A DNA stretch of 64,000 nt, from NCBI RefSeq assembly GCF_900185015.1, contig NZ_FXYD01000001.1, positions 434,001-498,000 on the forward strand, read 5' to 3'. The stretch comes from Octadecabacter ascidiaceicola. Lineage in GTDB: Bacteria; Pseudomonadota; Alphaproteobacteria; Rhodobacterales; Rhodobacteraceae. Below the pieces are notes generated by a model. That model did no database searches, had not been told where the DNA came from, and saw only the letters and a program-made list of their open reading frames with translations. Shown piece after piece: positions 37,856-47,626 of this stretch. The number at the start of each line of letters is the position of its first letter. The stretch's first letter is position 1. The position numbers were made by a program, and so were the translations under genes.

Positions 37856-38342
37856 AAGCAAAATCAATGAGCCTGGCAACACTGCCACACCCGCAACGCC
37901 AGACACGGCTGCCAAGCCTGCAAGCCCGGCCCCTGCCCCTTCTGCGAGCGATTTCAAATCCTCCGCACCAAAGGCAAAGCCACCGGCAAGCCAGCTGTCC
38001 ACGGACCTGCACATCACGGGTAACCTGAAGACATCCGGCGACATCCAGATCGAAGGCACAGTTGACGGCGACATCCGCGCGCACCTGCTGACTATCGGTG
38101 AAAGCGCCACAGTAAACGGCGAATGCATGGCAGACGACGTTGTCGTCAACGGCCGCATAGTGGGCACCGTGCGCGGCCTAAAGGTGCGCCTGACATCCAC
38201 TGCACGTGTTGAGGGTGACATCATCCACAAGACCATCGCGATTGAATCCGGCGCCCACTTTGAAGGCTCCGTTCAGCGTCAGGATGACCCACTGGGTTCT
38301 GGCGGCGCGAAAGCAACCAAGGCTGCTCCGCCAAAGGCGTAA
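37845..38342 (+). CDS. Bactofilin (polymer-forming cytoskeletal protein)
   Basis: A 165-residue protein with a flexible alanine/proline-rich N-terminus (residues 1-48) and a beta-helical bactofilin core (DLHITGNLKTSGDIQIEGTV..., near 50-145). It overlaps the M23 peptidase gene by 11 bases, implying coupled expression. Bactofilins assemble into membrane-linked filaments that recruit cell-wall hydrolases. No membrane segment is seen, so the N-terminal peptide probably binds the membrane. A terminator follows. Confidence 0.93.
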   Translation: MFSKSKINEPGNTATPATPDTAAKPASPAPAPSASDFKSSAPKAKPPASQLSTDLHITGNLKTSGDIQIEGTVDGDIRAHLLTIGESATVNGECMADDVVVNGRIVGTVRGLKVRLTSTARVEGDIIHKTIAIESGAHFEGSVQRQDDPLGSGGAKATKAAPPKA

Positions 38343-38366
38343 TGTAACCTACATAATTTCGAAACG

Positions 38367-38396
38367 GGGGCCGCGTGCAAACGCTGGCCCCTTTTT
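38367..38396 (+). terminator. Terminator after bactofilin
   Basis: GGGGCCGCGT pairs with ACGC-T-GGCCCC around a GCAA loop (38367-38391), and a TTTTT run follows to 38396. It ends the M23/bactofilin operon. Confidence 0.9.
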
Positions 38397-38405
38397 CAAG
38401 GCAAA

Positions 38406-39185
38406 CTACACAGGGCTGTAAAGCGCACGCCGATACATATGCCACGTTGCATGCCCCAACATGGGCAACACAACGACAAGCCCCAAAAACCACGGCAGTA
38501 ACGCCAAGAACGTCAACACCGCAATAATCGCGGCCCAGACCAGCATCGTGCGAAAATTCGCCTTCACGCAGGACAGACTCAACAACATCGCCGTGACGAA
38601 ATCGATCTCTTTGTCCAAAACCAACGGTAGGCTCACAACGGTCAGCGAGAACAACAGAAATGCCAATACCCCACCGACGCCCAATTCAACCGCGATCATC
38701 GTCAACCCGTTTGACGTGAAAAACACGTCCCAAGACGTCGACACATTCGTCATCGCGCTCAGCCCCATGAACAACGCAAAAATCATATGCGCCAGAAAGG
38801 TCCAGAACAAAAAGTAGAACAGGATAATCGCGCCAATCCACGGCACCTGCTTGGTCCGTTCCTTCCAAACCACCCCGAGAATTTCGCGCCAGTCCAAGGA
38901 GTCCCCGCTCTCTAGGCGGCGTGACACTTCATAAAGGCCCACAGCCGCGAACGGCGCCGCCAACGGAAACCCCAGCGACGTAGCCAAGGTCCACGACACG
39001 TGCCCAGCCCCAAGCCACAGCAACACAAATCCACCAACAACATAAACCGCCGAAAAGAAGAGCCCAAACTGCGGTGCGGCCCGAAAATCCGCAAGCCCGG
39101 CCTTTAAACAAACCCAAACTTCAGCAAGGGTTACGGTCCCGATTTTCGGTATAGGAGATGCGGCTGGTAGTTCTGCTTGTGACAT
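38406..39185 (-). CDS. DUF2189 multi-pass membrane protein
   Basis: A 259-residue protein with about six membrane segments and the DUF2189 opening (LAEVWVCLKAGLADFRAAPQFGLFF). Mid-protein segments SWDVFFTSNG and VSLPLVLDKEIDFVTAM are family-typical. No catalytic motif is visible. It lies 21 bases from the M23/bactofilin terminator on the opposite strand and is probably a separate transcript. Confidence 0.85.
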   Translation of the reverse strand: MSQAELPAASPIPKIGTVTLAEVWVCLKAGLADFRAAPQFGLFFSAVYVVGGFVLLWLGAGHVSWTLATSLGFPLAAPFAAVGLYEVSRRLESGDSLDWREILGVVWKERTKQVPWIGAIILFYFLFWTFLAHMIFALFMGLSAMTNVSTSWDVFFTSNGLTMIAVELGVGGVLAFLLFSLTVVSLPLVLDKEIDFVTAMLLSLSCVKANFRTMLVWAAIIAVLTFLALLPWFLGLVVVLPMLGHATWHMYRRALYSPV

Positions 39186-39281
39186 AGTGATCCTCCGCCA
39201 CTAGAATTGAGCGGCAAACACCTCAGGTCAAGCACCCCATATCTTTCTTTGGCTCGAAAATACTCGCCCGCTGCAAGCGCT

Positions 39282-39304
39282 GCAAAATTTTTCAAAAATT
39301 TTGC
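39282..39304. repeat. AT-rich palindrome between DUF2189 and prfB genes
   Basis: GCAAAATTTTT and AAAAATTTTGC are complementary around a single C, a perfect 11-base inverted repeat. It is flanked by GC-rich runs (CCCCCCGCCCGCC). The 165-base gap holds no open frame. It may be a prfB transcript end or a member of a repeated intergenic family (compare 48831-48875). Confidence 0.5.
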
Positions 39305-39350
39305 CCCCCGCCCGCCGCAGGCGAAATGCATCTATAATCCCAGGACCGGA

Positions 39351-40478
39351 TCAGTCTTCAGCGTTTGCATCCGCACGGCTTTTGCCGCTTACGTCCATCG
39401 CCAAAGTCGCGCCCATGAACGCATCGAGGTCACCATCAAGTACACCCTTGGTATCAGACGTCTCATGGGCGGTGCGCAGGTCTTTCACCATTTGATACGG
39501 CTGCAACACGTAAGACCGGATCTGGTTGCCCCAGCCCGCATCCCCCGCGTTCTCATGCACTTCGTTCACAAGTGCAGAGCGCTTGTCCAGTTCCATTTGG
39601 TACAGACGAGACTTCAACGCCTTCATCGCGATATCGCGGTTCTGGTGTTGGGATTTCTCGGAACTCGTCACAACAATACCAGTCGGCGCGTGCGTGATCC
39701 GCACCGCAGAGTCGGTCGTGTTGACGTGCTGTCCACCCGCGCCTGACGAGCGATATGTATCGATACGAATGTCCGCAGGATTGACCTCAATCTCGATGTT
39801 ATCATCCACGACCGGATAGACTTTTACCGAAGTAAACGACGTATGCCGTTTGGCGGCGCTATCAAAGGGTGAAATCCGCACAAGACGATGCACGCCACTT
39901 TCAGACTTCAACCAACCATAGGCGTTGTGACCGGAAATTTTGTACGACGCCGACTTAATGCCAACTTCTTCGCCCGCACTTTCAGACTGCAGTTCAACCT
40001 TGTAACCCTTGCGCTCCGCCCAGCGGATATACATCCGCGCCAGCATCGCCGCCCAGTCACAGGCCTCTGTGCCACCAGCACCTGAGTTAATCTCAAGGAA
40101 CGTGTCGTTGGCATCCGCCTCGCCGTTCAGCAACGCTTCCAGCTCTTTCGCGGCAGCGGTCACCTTCAAGGCTTTCAGCGCCTCTTCCGCTTCGGTGACG
40201 ACGTCTGCATCATCTTCCATCTCGCCCATCTCGATCATCTCTTGTTGATCGGACAGCTCTTGCTTGATGCTTTCATAGCTCGCGATCGCGTCCACCAAGG
40301 CTTGACGATCTTTCATCAGCTTTTGTGCTGCGTCGGGATCATCCCAAAGGTTGGGGTCTTCAACACGGGCGTCAAATTCTTCTAGACGATGGGGCGCAGT
40401 TTCCCAGTCCATGCGCTGCTCTAGCAGCGTCAGGCTTTTTTCGATTTCAGTAACGATCGTTTGGATTTCAGCGCGCAT
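39351..40478 (-). CDS. prfB: Peptide chain release factor 2
   Basis: A 375-residue class-I release factor, recognising UAA/UGA. The SPF anticodon-mimic motif (ISPFDSAAKRH) and the GGQ motif (SGAGGQHVNTTDS) are both present. The frame is continuous from the ATG at 40478. The programmed +1 frameshift near codon 26 that controls E. coli prfB is not present. It sits after mrcA, in the order seen across Rhodobacterales. Confidence 0.97.
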   Translation of the reverse strand: MRAEIQTIVTEIEKSLTLLEQRMDWETAPHRLEEFDARVEDPNLWDDPDAAQKLMKDRQALVDAIASYESIKQELSDQQEMIEMGEMEDDADVVTEAEEALKALKVTAAAKELEALLNGEADANDTFLEINSGAGGTEACDWAAMLARMYIRWAERKGYKVELQSESAGEEVGIKSASYKISGHNAYGWLKSESGVHRLVRISPFDSAAKRHTSFTSVKVYPVVDDNIEIEVNPADIRIDTYRSSGAGGQHVNTTDSAVRITHAPTGIVVTSSEKSQHQNRDIAMKALKSRLYQMELDKRSALVNEVHENAGDAGWGNQIRSYVLQPYQMVKDLRTAHETSDTKGVLDGDLDAFMGATLAMDVSGKSRADANAED

Positions 40479-40550
40479 ATCAGACTTCTATGTCAAAGGG
40501 TTGTGCAGGGTCTAACCTATCCCAGTTGGCTGGGCAATCGGCCCAAGACC

Positions 40551-43082
40551 CTAATACAAACCGCCAGATGACAACGACCCGAAGGACGCATTGGAGTTGA
40601 TGGTCGCAGTTTCACCTGTTGACGTTGTCACGCTTACGGCTGCTGGTGGGCTCACTTCGTCAAATAGCGGTAAATCAGCTGCCATCGCGAAACCACCGTC
40701 AAACGTGATACCGAAAACTGGCTCTTCGTCTTGGCGGAAACATTCGCGAACAACGTTGTCGCCACTTGCGCTATCGGGCAAGCGTGCCCCTGTGAAGCGG
40801 TCGATTTTGATAAACAGGCATTCTTCTGGTGCGCGGAATGCACCGCCACCGTATTCGTTGATCGCTGTGCGCATAAAGCTGTTAAATACCGGGCCGCAAA
40901 GACCGCCACCCGATGCACCACGACCAAGGGAACGTGGCGTGTCAAAACCAATGTAGCACCCGGCCACAATGTTAGAGCTAAACCCAACGAACCAAACATC
41001 TTTGGCATCGTTCGTTGTACCCGTCTTACCAGCGATCGGCACGGACAGGTTGATGGAAGAACGCGCCGTCCCGCGCTGCACAACGCCTTCCATCATGGAC
41101 GTGAGTTGATAGGCCGTGACAGCATTCATCACGCGCTCACGGTTGGATGCGATGCGTGGGCCACGGCCCTGCTCGAGCGTAGCATCCAAACATTCCGCGC
41201 AAACGCGTTGGTCATGGCGATAGATCGTGTTGCCATTTCGGTCTTGCACGCGGTCAACCAAAGTTGGCTCAACACGTTCACCACCATTGGCAAACATCGC
41301 ATAGGCCGCGACAAGTTTATAAAGGGAGGTTTCCTCGGACCCGAGAGAGGCTGACAAATACGCGTTCATCCGGTCATAGACGCCAAAGCGTTCGGCATAT
41401 TCCGCAATAGTGCGCATGCCGACCTCTTGTGCCAAACGCACGGTCATAACGTTTCGCGATTGCTCAATCCCTGTGCGTAATGGCGTCGGGCCATAGAACC
41501 GGTCAGACGCGTTCATCGGGCGCCAGATCTCGCCTCCAGCGACAACCTCGATCGGGGCGTCAACGACGATGGTCGCGGGAGTATAGCCTGAATCCAAGGC
41601 AGCCGCGAAGACGAAAGGTTTGAATGCGGAACCCGGCTGGCGGTTGGCATAGGCACGGTTAAGTTCCGAAATCGCGATCTGATAGCCAAAGCCACCCTGC
41701 ATCGCCAAAACGCGACCGGTGTTCACATCCATCGCCATGAAAGCGCCCTGTACTTCTGGCACTTGGCGCAGCGTCCAGCGAATGAAGTCACCCGCGCCAT
41801 TGTCGCCCGTCATCATACGGCGCACGTAAACGATATCGCCCGGTGCAAAGTTGTCAGCAAACCCGCCGCGCATCCATTCGATATCACGACGTGGAATGAT
41901 CGGCTCTTCGTCGCCGATCTCCCAGCCCTCAATCCCCATGCGCATCTGGTCTTCACCAACCTCAAGCACAACAGCAGGATACCACGTATTTTCCAGCGTG
42001 ATCGTACGCATGACAGGTGCAATACGCAGGTTCGCGCGCCATGTGTCTTCGTCGGTTAGCATTTCAACAGGCAACGTCAGCCCCGTGCCACGCCAACGAC
42101 CAATCCCGCGGTCATAGCTTTCCAACTGACGTTGTAACGCTTCGCGCGCCGCAGCCTGCAATGATTCATCCACCGTCGCACGGATCGCAAGACCGGCAGA
42201 ATTCATTTCATAATCCGGAAACAAGCCTTCGACTTCTTGCACAATGGCTGCAGTGAAGTAGTCGCGCGGCGGGCGTTCTGAACGAGCACTCGGGAAGTCG
42301 CCGTTTTGTACCGTACGAATGGGGTCGGCCAAGGCGATAGCCAGTTCTTGTTCGTTGATGTAGCCGTTCTCGAACATCTCTTCGAGAATGAAATCACGGC
42401 GTTCAAGCGCCGCTTCGCGGTTGCGTACTGGATGGTAGCTGTAGGGCGCTTTGGGATGCACCGCGAGGAAAGCCGCCTCAGCCGGAGACAATTCTGACAA
42501 TGGTTTATTGAAGTACGAACGCGCCGCTGCTGTTACCCCAAAGGAGCGCACACCAAGGTCGATCTCGTTCAAATAAAGCTCAAGAATGCCCTCTTTGCCC
42601 AGAGTTTCCTCGATACGAGGCGCTAGAATGATCTCTTGGATTTTGCGTTCAACACGACGCGAACCATCCAAAAGGAAGTTCTTGGCAACCTGCTGTGTGA
42701 TCGTTGACGCACCACGCAGGTTTTCACCGCGGCTTACGACAGCTTCAACCAAGGCGGCGCCGATTCCGCGAAGGTCATACCCATCGTGGGTGTAAAAGTT
42801 CTTATCTTCAGCGGAAATGAACGCCTGCTTCACGATGTCCGGAATTTCTTCCGCTGGCGTGAACAAACGGCGTTCCTCAGCGAATTCATCAATCACTTGC
42901 CCTTCGCCAGAATAGACACGGCTGATCGTCTTGGGCTGATAATTCGCCAAGGTTTCATAGGTCGGCAAGTTGCGACCATACATGTAAAAAATCGCACCTA
43001 GCGTCAGGGCCGCCATGCCCGCACCAAGCGTAAGCATCGAAAAGATGCCGCCAAAGAACGAGAAGATGAATCGCAAGATCAT
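40551..43082 (-). CDS. mrcA: Penicillin-binding protein 1A
   Basis: An 843-residue bifunctional enzyme with an N-terminal anchor (near residues 3-35) and a transglycosylase domain with the catalytic Glu in ISAEDKNFYTHDGYD. The transpeptidase domain has SxxK (GSAFKPF), SxN (SRN) and KTG (GKTGTTNDAKD) boxes. It polymerises and cross-links peptidoglycan. It precedes prfB by 72 bases. The AmiC-type amidase is next upstream except for a methyltransferase on the other strand. Confidence 0.96.
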   Translation of the reverse strand: MILRFIFSFFGGIFSMLTLGAGMAALTLGAIFYMYGRNLPTYETLANYQPKTISRVYSGEGQVIDEFAEERRLFTPAEEIPDIVKQAFISAEDKNFYTHDGYDLRGIGAALVEAVVSRGENLRGASTITQQVAKNFLLDGSRRVERKIQEIILAPRIEETLGKEGILELYLNEIDLGVRSFGVTAAARSYFNKPLSELSPAEAAFLAVHPKAPYSYHPVRNREAALERRDFILEEMFENGYINEQELAIALADPIRTVQNGDFPSARSERPPRDYFTAAIVQEVEGLFPDYEMNSAGLAIRATVDESLQAAAREALQRQLESYDRGIGRWRGTGLTLPVEMLTDEDTWRANLRIAPVMRTITLENTWYPAVVLEVGEDQMRMGIEGWEIGDEEPIIPRRDIEWMRGGFADNFAPGDIVYVRRMMTGDNGAGDFIRWTLRQVPEVQGAFMAMDVNTGRVLAMQGGFGYQIAISELNRAYANRQPGSAFKPFVFAAALDSGYTPATIVVDAPIEVVAGGEIWRPMNASDRFYGPTPLRTGIEQSRNVMTVRLAQEVGMRTIAEYAERFGVYDRMNAYLSASLGSEETSLYKLVAAYAMFANGGERVEPTLVDRVQDRNGNTIYRHDQRVCAECLDATLEQGRGPRIASNRERVMNAVTAYQLTSMMEGVVQRGTARSSINLSVPIAGKTGTTNDAKDVWFVGFSSNIVAGCYIGFDTPRSLGRGASGGGLCGPVFNSFMRTAINEYGGGAFRAPEECLFIKIDRFTGARLPDSASGDNVVRECFRQDEEPVFGITFDGGFAMAADLPLFDEVSPPAAVSVTTSTGETATINSNASFGSLSSGGLY

Positions 43083-43239
43083 GTGGCAGACCGCCCTTTG
43101 GTAGAATTGCCCTGCTTATAGGCAGAATGCAGCTTGGCGTCAAAAGGCCAAACACCGTTTCTGGCCAATTCCCGCCTGTTACATTGGGGTAACCTGTAAC
43201 CGGCTTGTGCGCCCCGCATTCACAGCCCAAACCAGCACT

Positions 43240-43863
43240 ATGGAAACCCAATCTACACCCGCAGACATCCTCCCGACATATGATCGCGTGGCGGCCGACT
43301 TTCAGGCGCTGCGTAACAAGTCGCTTTTCGAAAAACCTTGGTTGGACAGAATGTTAGGCATAACACCACGCAATATTTCTCAACGTAGGGTCCTTGATTT
43401 GGGTTGCGGTCCCGGTGCGCCGATTGCAACATATCTGACTGATCGCGGACTTGCCGTAACGGGTGTTGATGGGGCGCCCACAATGGTCGATCTGTTTTCG
43501 GCGACCTTGCCGAACGCCCGCGCCATTCACGCGGATATGAGAACCCTTGATCTGGGCGAGCGTTTCGACGCCATTCTTGCGTGGAATAGCTTCTTCCACC
43601 TCGACCAAGATGCACAGCGCGCCATGTTCCCGATCTTTGCCGCGCACGCGGCACCAAACGCTGCGCTGATGTTCACATCGGGTACCTCTGACGGCGAAGT
43701 TTGGGGCCATGCCGTGAACGAACAGGTCTACCATTCCAGCTTGGCGCCCGATGAATACCGCGCACTTCTGATCGCCAATAATTTCAAAGTCATCAGCTTT
43801 CGCGCCGAAGACCCGAACTGTCATGGCCACAGTATCTGGTTGGCGCGTTTTACTGGCGGATAA
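43240..43863 (+). CDS. Class I SAM-dependent methyltransferase
   Basis: A 207-residue protein with motif I VLDLGCGPGAPIATYL near residue 47, motif II VTGVDGAPTMVDLF, and AWNSFFHLD at the later loop. The ATG at 43240 is chosen because homologous sequence starts there; the Shine-Dalgarno is weak. It is divergent from mrcA and its last 14 bases overlap the convergent amidase gene. It interrupts the otherwise conserved amidase-mrcA order. The substrate is unknown. Confidence 0.85.
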   Translation: METQSTPADILPTYDRVAADFQALRNKSLFEKPWLDRMLGITPRNISQRRVLDLGCGPGAPIATYLTDRGLAVTGVDGAPTMVDLFSATLPNARAIHADMRTLDLGERFDAILAWNSFFHLDQDAQRAMFPIFAAHAAPNAALMFTSGTSDGEVWGHAVNEQVYHSSLAPDEYRALLIANNFKVISFRAEDPNCHGHSIWLARFTGG

Positions 43864-45079
43864 GCGGCTCTAGCGCGGCTTCTTCAATCGCCCAACGTCC
43901 GACGGCCAATGTCACAGCCGCAACAATCGGCGCGCGGCCCTGCGCAGTTGTCAGACGAGCCCGATCGTCAGGATTGGATAAAAAGCCAACTTCTAGCAAA
44001 ACAGACGGGAAATCAGCAGCGTTTAAAACAGCCAAAGGCGCGCGTCGACGTGGGCGCGTGTTCAGAACCGTACCCGTATCTTCCATTGCCGTGACCAACT
44101 GGCTGGCAAATCGCTCTCCGGCGGCGGCTGTGTCGATACGCACAAGGTCTTGCAAAATCAGCGCGACCTCGTCGCCCTGCCCCGTAAGGTCAACGCCCGC
44201 AAGCAAGTCACCCTTTTCGTGGCGCTCTGCCATGCGCAATGATGCATCTGCCGCAGCTTGGCTGGTGAGCGTATAGACCGACGCACCTGTCGCCTGATCG
44301 CCCTCCAATGCATCGGCGTGAAGCGAAATGAACAAATCCGCCCCTGCACCACGGGCCAGCGTCAGGCGTTCTTGCAACGGCACGAACATATCTTCGGCGC
44401 GTGTGATCGCGGGTTGAACCCCTTCAATCCGGCCCAATGCTGCGGCAAGCTCTAACCCCAAAGCCAACATCACGTCTGCTTCGTGCACACCGCCAACATC
44501 CGCACCGGGATCGATCCCACCGTGGCCAGGGTCGATAACAATCACGAGAGGCCCATCATCGGCCTGAGGTGCTGGCGTCGCAGGGTCGGCTGCCATAAAA
44601 AACGCCCAATTTGGGTCATTGGGTGCGCCAGATGCTGCTACAAATTCCTCAGCCGATGTGGATTTCAAGACCACACCAATACGCGCAGTCCCATCGACCT
44701 CGTTCACGCGCATCCCAGCTTCGTCGACCCGCACCGGATAACTAAGATCAAAGATCATACGCGACCAACCAGGGCGTAAACCACCGAACCGCGCACCTGA
44801 GATCCAATCACTTTGAGTGAATGCGCCCGCATCAGCGCCGCGAAAATCTACTTCGCGAAAATCCATCACCAAGCGCATAGGCTCATCCAAGGTGAACACG
44901 CGATAGGGAACAGGTTGGGACAAAAACAGCTCAACCTCAGTGTGGCGAAACCCGTCGTCCGCACCCGATTGGGTCACGTCCAACCGTGCGAGCGCGGAAA
45001 ACTCCTGCGCACCAACAGCTCCGCCCAACAGGACCAAGGTCGCGCAAAACACGCGTCTTAGTTTGGCAAATACCTTCAA
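43850..45079 (-). CDS. N-acetylmuramoyl-L-alanine amidase, AmiC type
   Basis: A 409-residue periplasmic protein with a signal peptide (VFCATLVLLGGAVGAQ), an AMIN domain (residues 30-140) and an Amidase_3 domain (175-400). Zinc ligands are visible in DPGHGGIDPG, VHEADV and SLHADAL, and the catalytic Glu is in LLEVGFLSN. It cleaves the stem peptide from murein during division. The start is TTG at 45079, overlapping the aminotransferase stop (TTGA), with GAGGGG upstream. AMIN usually directs it to the septum. Confidence 0.94.
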   Translation of the reverse strand: MKVFAKLRRVFCATLVLLGGAVGAQEFSALARLDVTQSGADDGFRHTEVELFLSQPVPYRVFTLDEPMRLVMDFREVDFRGADAGAFTQSDWISGARFGGLRPGWSRMIFDLSYPVRVDEAGMRVNEVDGTARIGVVLKSTSAEEFVAASGAPNDPNWAFFMAADPATPAPQADDGPLVIVIDPGHGGIDPGADVGGVHEADVMLALGLELAAALGRIEGVQPAITRAEDMFVPLQERLTLARGAGADLFISLHADALEGDQATGASVYTLTSQAAADASLRMAERHEKGDLLAGVDLTGQGDEVALILQDLVRIDTAAAGERFASQLVTAMEDTGTVLNTRPRRRAPLAVLNAADFPSVLLEVGFLSNPDDRARLTTAQGRAPIVAAVTLAVGRWAIEEAALEPLIRQ

Positions 45080-46230
45080 CTCTTGCCCCTCAGCTGATCC
45101 ATGAAAGTCTTCAATCGTTCGAGCCCTTCACGAATATCTTCCGTTGAGCGCGCATAAGACAATCGCACCCATTTGTGCCCGCCAATAAGGTCAAAATCGA
45201 GACCCGGAGTAATCGCAACACCTGCCTTATCAAGGACTTCCCGACAGAAGTTAAGGCTGTTGTCGGTATAATCAGACACATCCACATAGACGTAAAACGC
45301 GCCGTCTGGCGGCGCAAACTTGTCCAAGCCGGCCTTGGGGAGTTCCTCTAGCATCAACGCACGATTGGCGCGATACACATCAACGTTCAAATCCAAATCC
45401 GGCGCGCAGTCCATTGCATGCAGCGCCAGCCGTTGGGACGCATGGGACGGGCAAATGAACATATTCTGCGCGAGGCGTTCGACTTTGCGGACGTGGTCTT
45501 GTGGCACAACCATCCAGCCAACCCGCCAACCCGTCATCGAGAAATACTTGGAGAACGAGTTGATGACATAGACCTCGTCCGTCACCTCAAGTGCGCTTAC
45601 GTCGCGGCCCTCATAGCCCAACCCATGATAAATCTCATCGCTTATCAGCGCGGCACCTGTTGCCTCGCATGCCTCTGCCAGCGCGCGCATCGCGTCAATA
45701 TCCAACATTGTTCCCGTCGGATTTGCTGGCGACGCAACGATCAACCCAGCCAAGTCATGCGCGACCACATCACCAGCAACAGGCTGCATCCGCGCTTCCA
45801 ATGTTGTCGGCATATCAACCGGAACCAAGTCCAGTGCTTTCAGGATCTGACGATAGGACGGATAACACGGCGCCCCGAGGCCAACCCGTTCGCCCGTGTC
45901 AAACAGCGCCGAAAACGCCAACAAAAATGCACCCGACGCGCCAGCCGTGATAACCACGCGTTCAGGGTCCAATTCCAGATCATACCAATCGTGGTAATGC
46001 TGCGCGATCCGTGCACGTAGCTCCGGCAACCCTAACCCAACCGTATATCCCAGCGGGTCCCCCGCCATGTCAGCGGACAATCGCTCAATCGCCGTTTTAG
46101 GCGCACCCGTCCCCGGCTGGCCCACTTCCATATGGATAATATGGCGCCCTGCCGCTTCCGCTGCACGCGCTTGTTCCATCACATCCATCACGATGAAGGG
46201 ATCAACGTCGCCCCGCCTTGAGTTTCGCAT
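45076..46230 (-). CDS. Pyridoxal-phosphate aminotransferase class I/II
   Basis: A 384-residue fold-type I aminotransferase. The PLP lysine is in NSFSKYFSMTGWRVGW near residue 230, the aspartate/tyrosine pair is in ISDEIYHGL, and the Arg carboxylate site is in WVRLSYARS near the end. Substrate cannot be settled from sequence; it resembles aspartate/alanine-type enzymes. It is translationally coupled to the downstream amidase by a TTGA overlap and is divergent from the M48 gene. Confidence 0.9.
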   Translation of the reverse strand: MRNSRRGDVDPFIVMDVMEQARAAEAAGRHIIHMEVGQPGTGAPKTAIERLSADMAGDPLGYTVGLGLPELRARIAQHYHDWYDLELDPERVVITAGASGAFLLAFSALFDTGERVGLGAPCYPSYRQILKALDLVPVDMPTTLEARMQPVAGDVVAHDLAGLIVASPANPTGTMLDIDAMRALAEACEATGAALISDEIYHGLGYEGRDVSALEVTDEVYVINSFSKYFSMTGWRVGWMVVPQDHVRKVERLAQNMFICPSHASQRLALHAMDCAPDLDLNVDVYRANRALMLEELPKAGLDKFAPPDGAFYVYVDVSDYTDNSLNFCREVLDKAGVAITPGLDFDLIGGHKWVRLSYARSTEDIREGLERLKTFMDQLRGKS

Positions 46231-46287
46231 ACTGCCCGCCCTATTCTTCTTTGAACCCTGTTTGCCCTGTCCAGCCGGAGCCCGTCA

Positions 46288-47607
46288 ATGCGCCTCTCGA
46301 TCTTGTCACTTTGTCTGAGCGCATGTTTGGCGTTTACCAGCCTCGCGATGCCTGCAAATGCTGTAAACCTGATCCGCGATGCCGATATCGAACACAGTCT
46401 CGATCAATTGGCCGCGCCAATCTTGCGGGCCGCGGGGCTGAACCCCAACAACGTGCGCATTCTGATTGTGAATGACAGCGGGTTGAACGCCTTTGTCATC
46501 AATGGCCGCGCGATCTTCATTCATTCAGGCCTAATTCAGCGCGTAACTTCAGCCGCGCAGTTGCAATCCATTATTGCACATGAAGCGGCGCATATATCCA
46601 ATGGCCATATCTCACGTCGCCTCACCAATCTTCGTGGTGCGAATACGGCTGCTGGGTTTGGCATTGCTCTCGCCCTCGCAGTTGCTTTGGCATCTGACAA
46701 TGCAGGTGCTGCCGGTGGTATCGCTGCTGGGGCTGCCAGCTCAGCGCGACGTCAGTTCTTTTCCCATACTCGTGCCGAAGAATCCGCTGCTGATCAATCC
46801 AGCATCCGCTTTATGCTTCGCGCAGGCGTTGACCCCGCCGCCGCAATCGAAGTGCTAGAGATATTCCGAGGCCAAGAGGCCCTGTCCGTTTCGCGCCAAG
46901 ACCCCTATGCCCGCACGCACCCCCTAACCAATGATCGCATCCGCGCGCTACGTGGTTTGGCCGCTGCCAACCCACGCGCTGCTGAAGTAAATGCAAACGC
47001 CGATTTCTGGTTCGCCCGCGCGCAAGGCAAACTCAGCGCGTTCGTTCAAAACCCCGGTTGGACCATACGCCGCACGCGCAATGACAACAGCCCCATTGGC
47101 GTAATGCGCCGTGCTGTGGCCTATCACCGCCAAGCCGACGCGAACCGTGCCATTGGCGAAATGCAGTCCCTTCTCGCGCAATATCCAAATGATGCCTATT
47201 GGTATGAACTGTACGGTCAAATCCTCCTCGAAAGCCGCCAACCCGGCCCTGCTGTTCAGGCCTATCAAAATGCTGTGTCCCTCAATGGAAACGAACCTTT
47301 GATCCTTGCGGGTTATGGTCGTGCGCTTTTGGCCTTGGACACTGCGGATGGAAATTCGCGCGCAGTGCGCGCACTGGAGCGGTCCCGCGCGCTCGACGGG
47401 CAGTCATCAAGCACCCTGCGTGACTTGGGCCAAGCCTATGCCCGCACAGGCCAACCCGGCCTAGCGTCATTGGCCACCGCAGAACGTTACGCCCTTCAAG
47501 GGCGCCTAGATGACGCGATTGTGCACGCCAGACGGGCCGCAGACCGCCTGCCGCGCGGATCCGCCCCTTGGCAGCGCGCGCAAGACGTGCTTTCTGCTGC
47601 TCAATAG
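46288..47607 (+). CDS. M48 family metalloprotease (BepA/LoiP-like)
   Basis: A 439-residue exported protein with a signal peptide (LSACLAFTSLAMPANA). The zinc motif HEAAH is near residue 93 (IIAHEAAHISNGH), with the third ligand in EESAADQSS near residue 155. A C-terminal half of tetratricopeptide-like helices starts near 265. BepA-type proteases degrade or assist misassembled outer-membrane proteins. The DsbA-like gene follows by 19 bases, so they are probably one transcript. Confidence 0.93.
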   Translation: MRLSILSLCLSACLAFTSLAMPANAVNLIRDADIEHSLDQLAAPILRAAGLNPNNVRILIVNDSGLNAFVINGRAIFIHSGLIQRVTSAAQLQSIIAHEAAHISNGHISRRLTNLRGANTAAGFGIALALAVALASDNAGAAGGIAAGAASSARRQFFSHTRAEESAADQSSIRFMLRAGVDPAAAIEVLEIFRGQEALSVSRQDPYARTHPLTNDRIRALRGLAAANPRAAEVNANADFWFARAQGKLSAFVQNPGWTIRRTRNDNSPIGVMRRAVAYHRQADANRAIGEMQSLLAQYPNDAYWYELYGQILLESRQPGPAVQAYQNAVSLNGNEPLILAGYGRALLALDTADGNSRAVRALERSRALDGQSSSTLRDLGQAYARTGQPGLASLATAERYALQGRLDDAIVHARRAADRLPRGSAPWQRAQDVLSAAQ

Positions 47608-47626
47608 TTCTTAATCGGAGTTTCCA

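Noticed and set aside
39186-39350. A gene or promoter between DUF2189 and prfB
   Set aside because: No open frame was found. It holds only the AT-rich palindrome at 39282-39304 and GC-rich runs.
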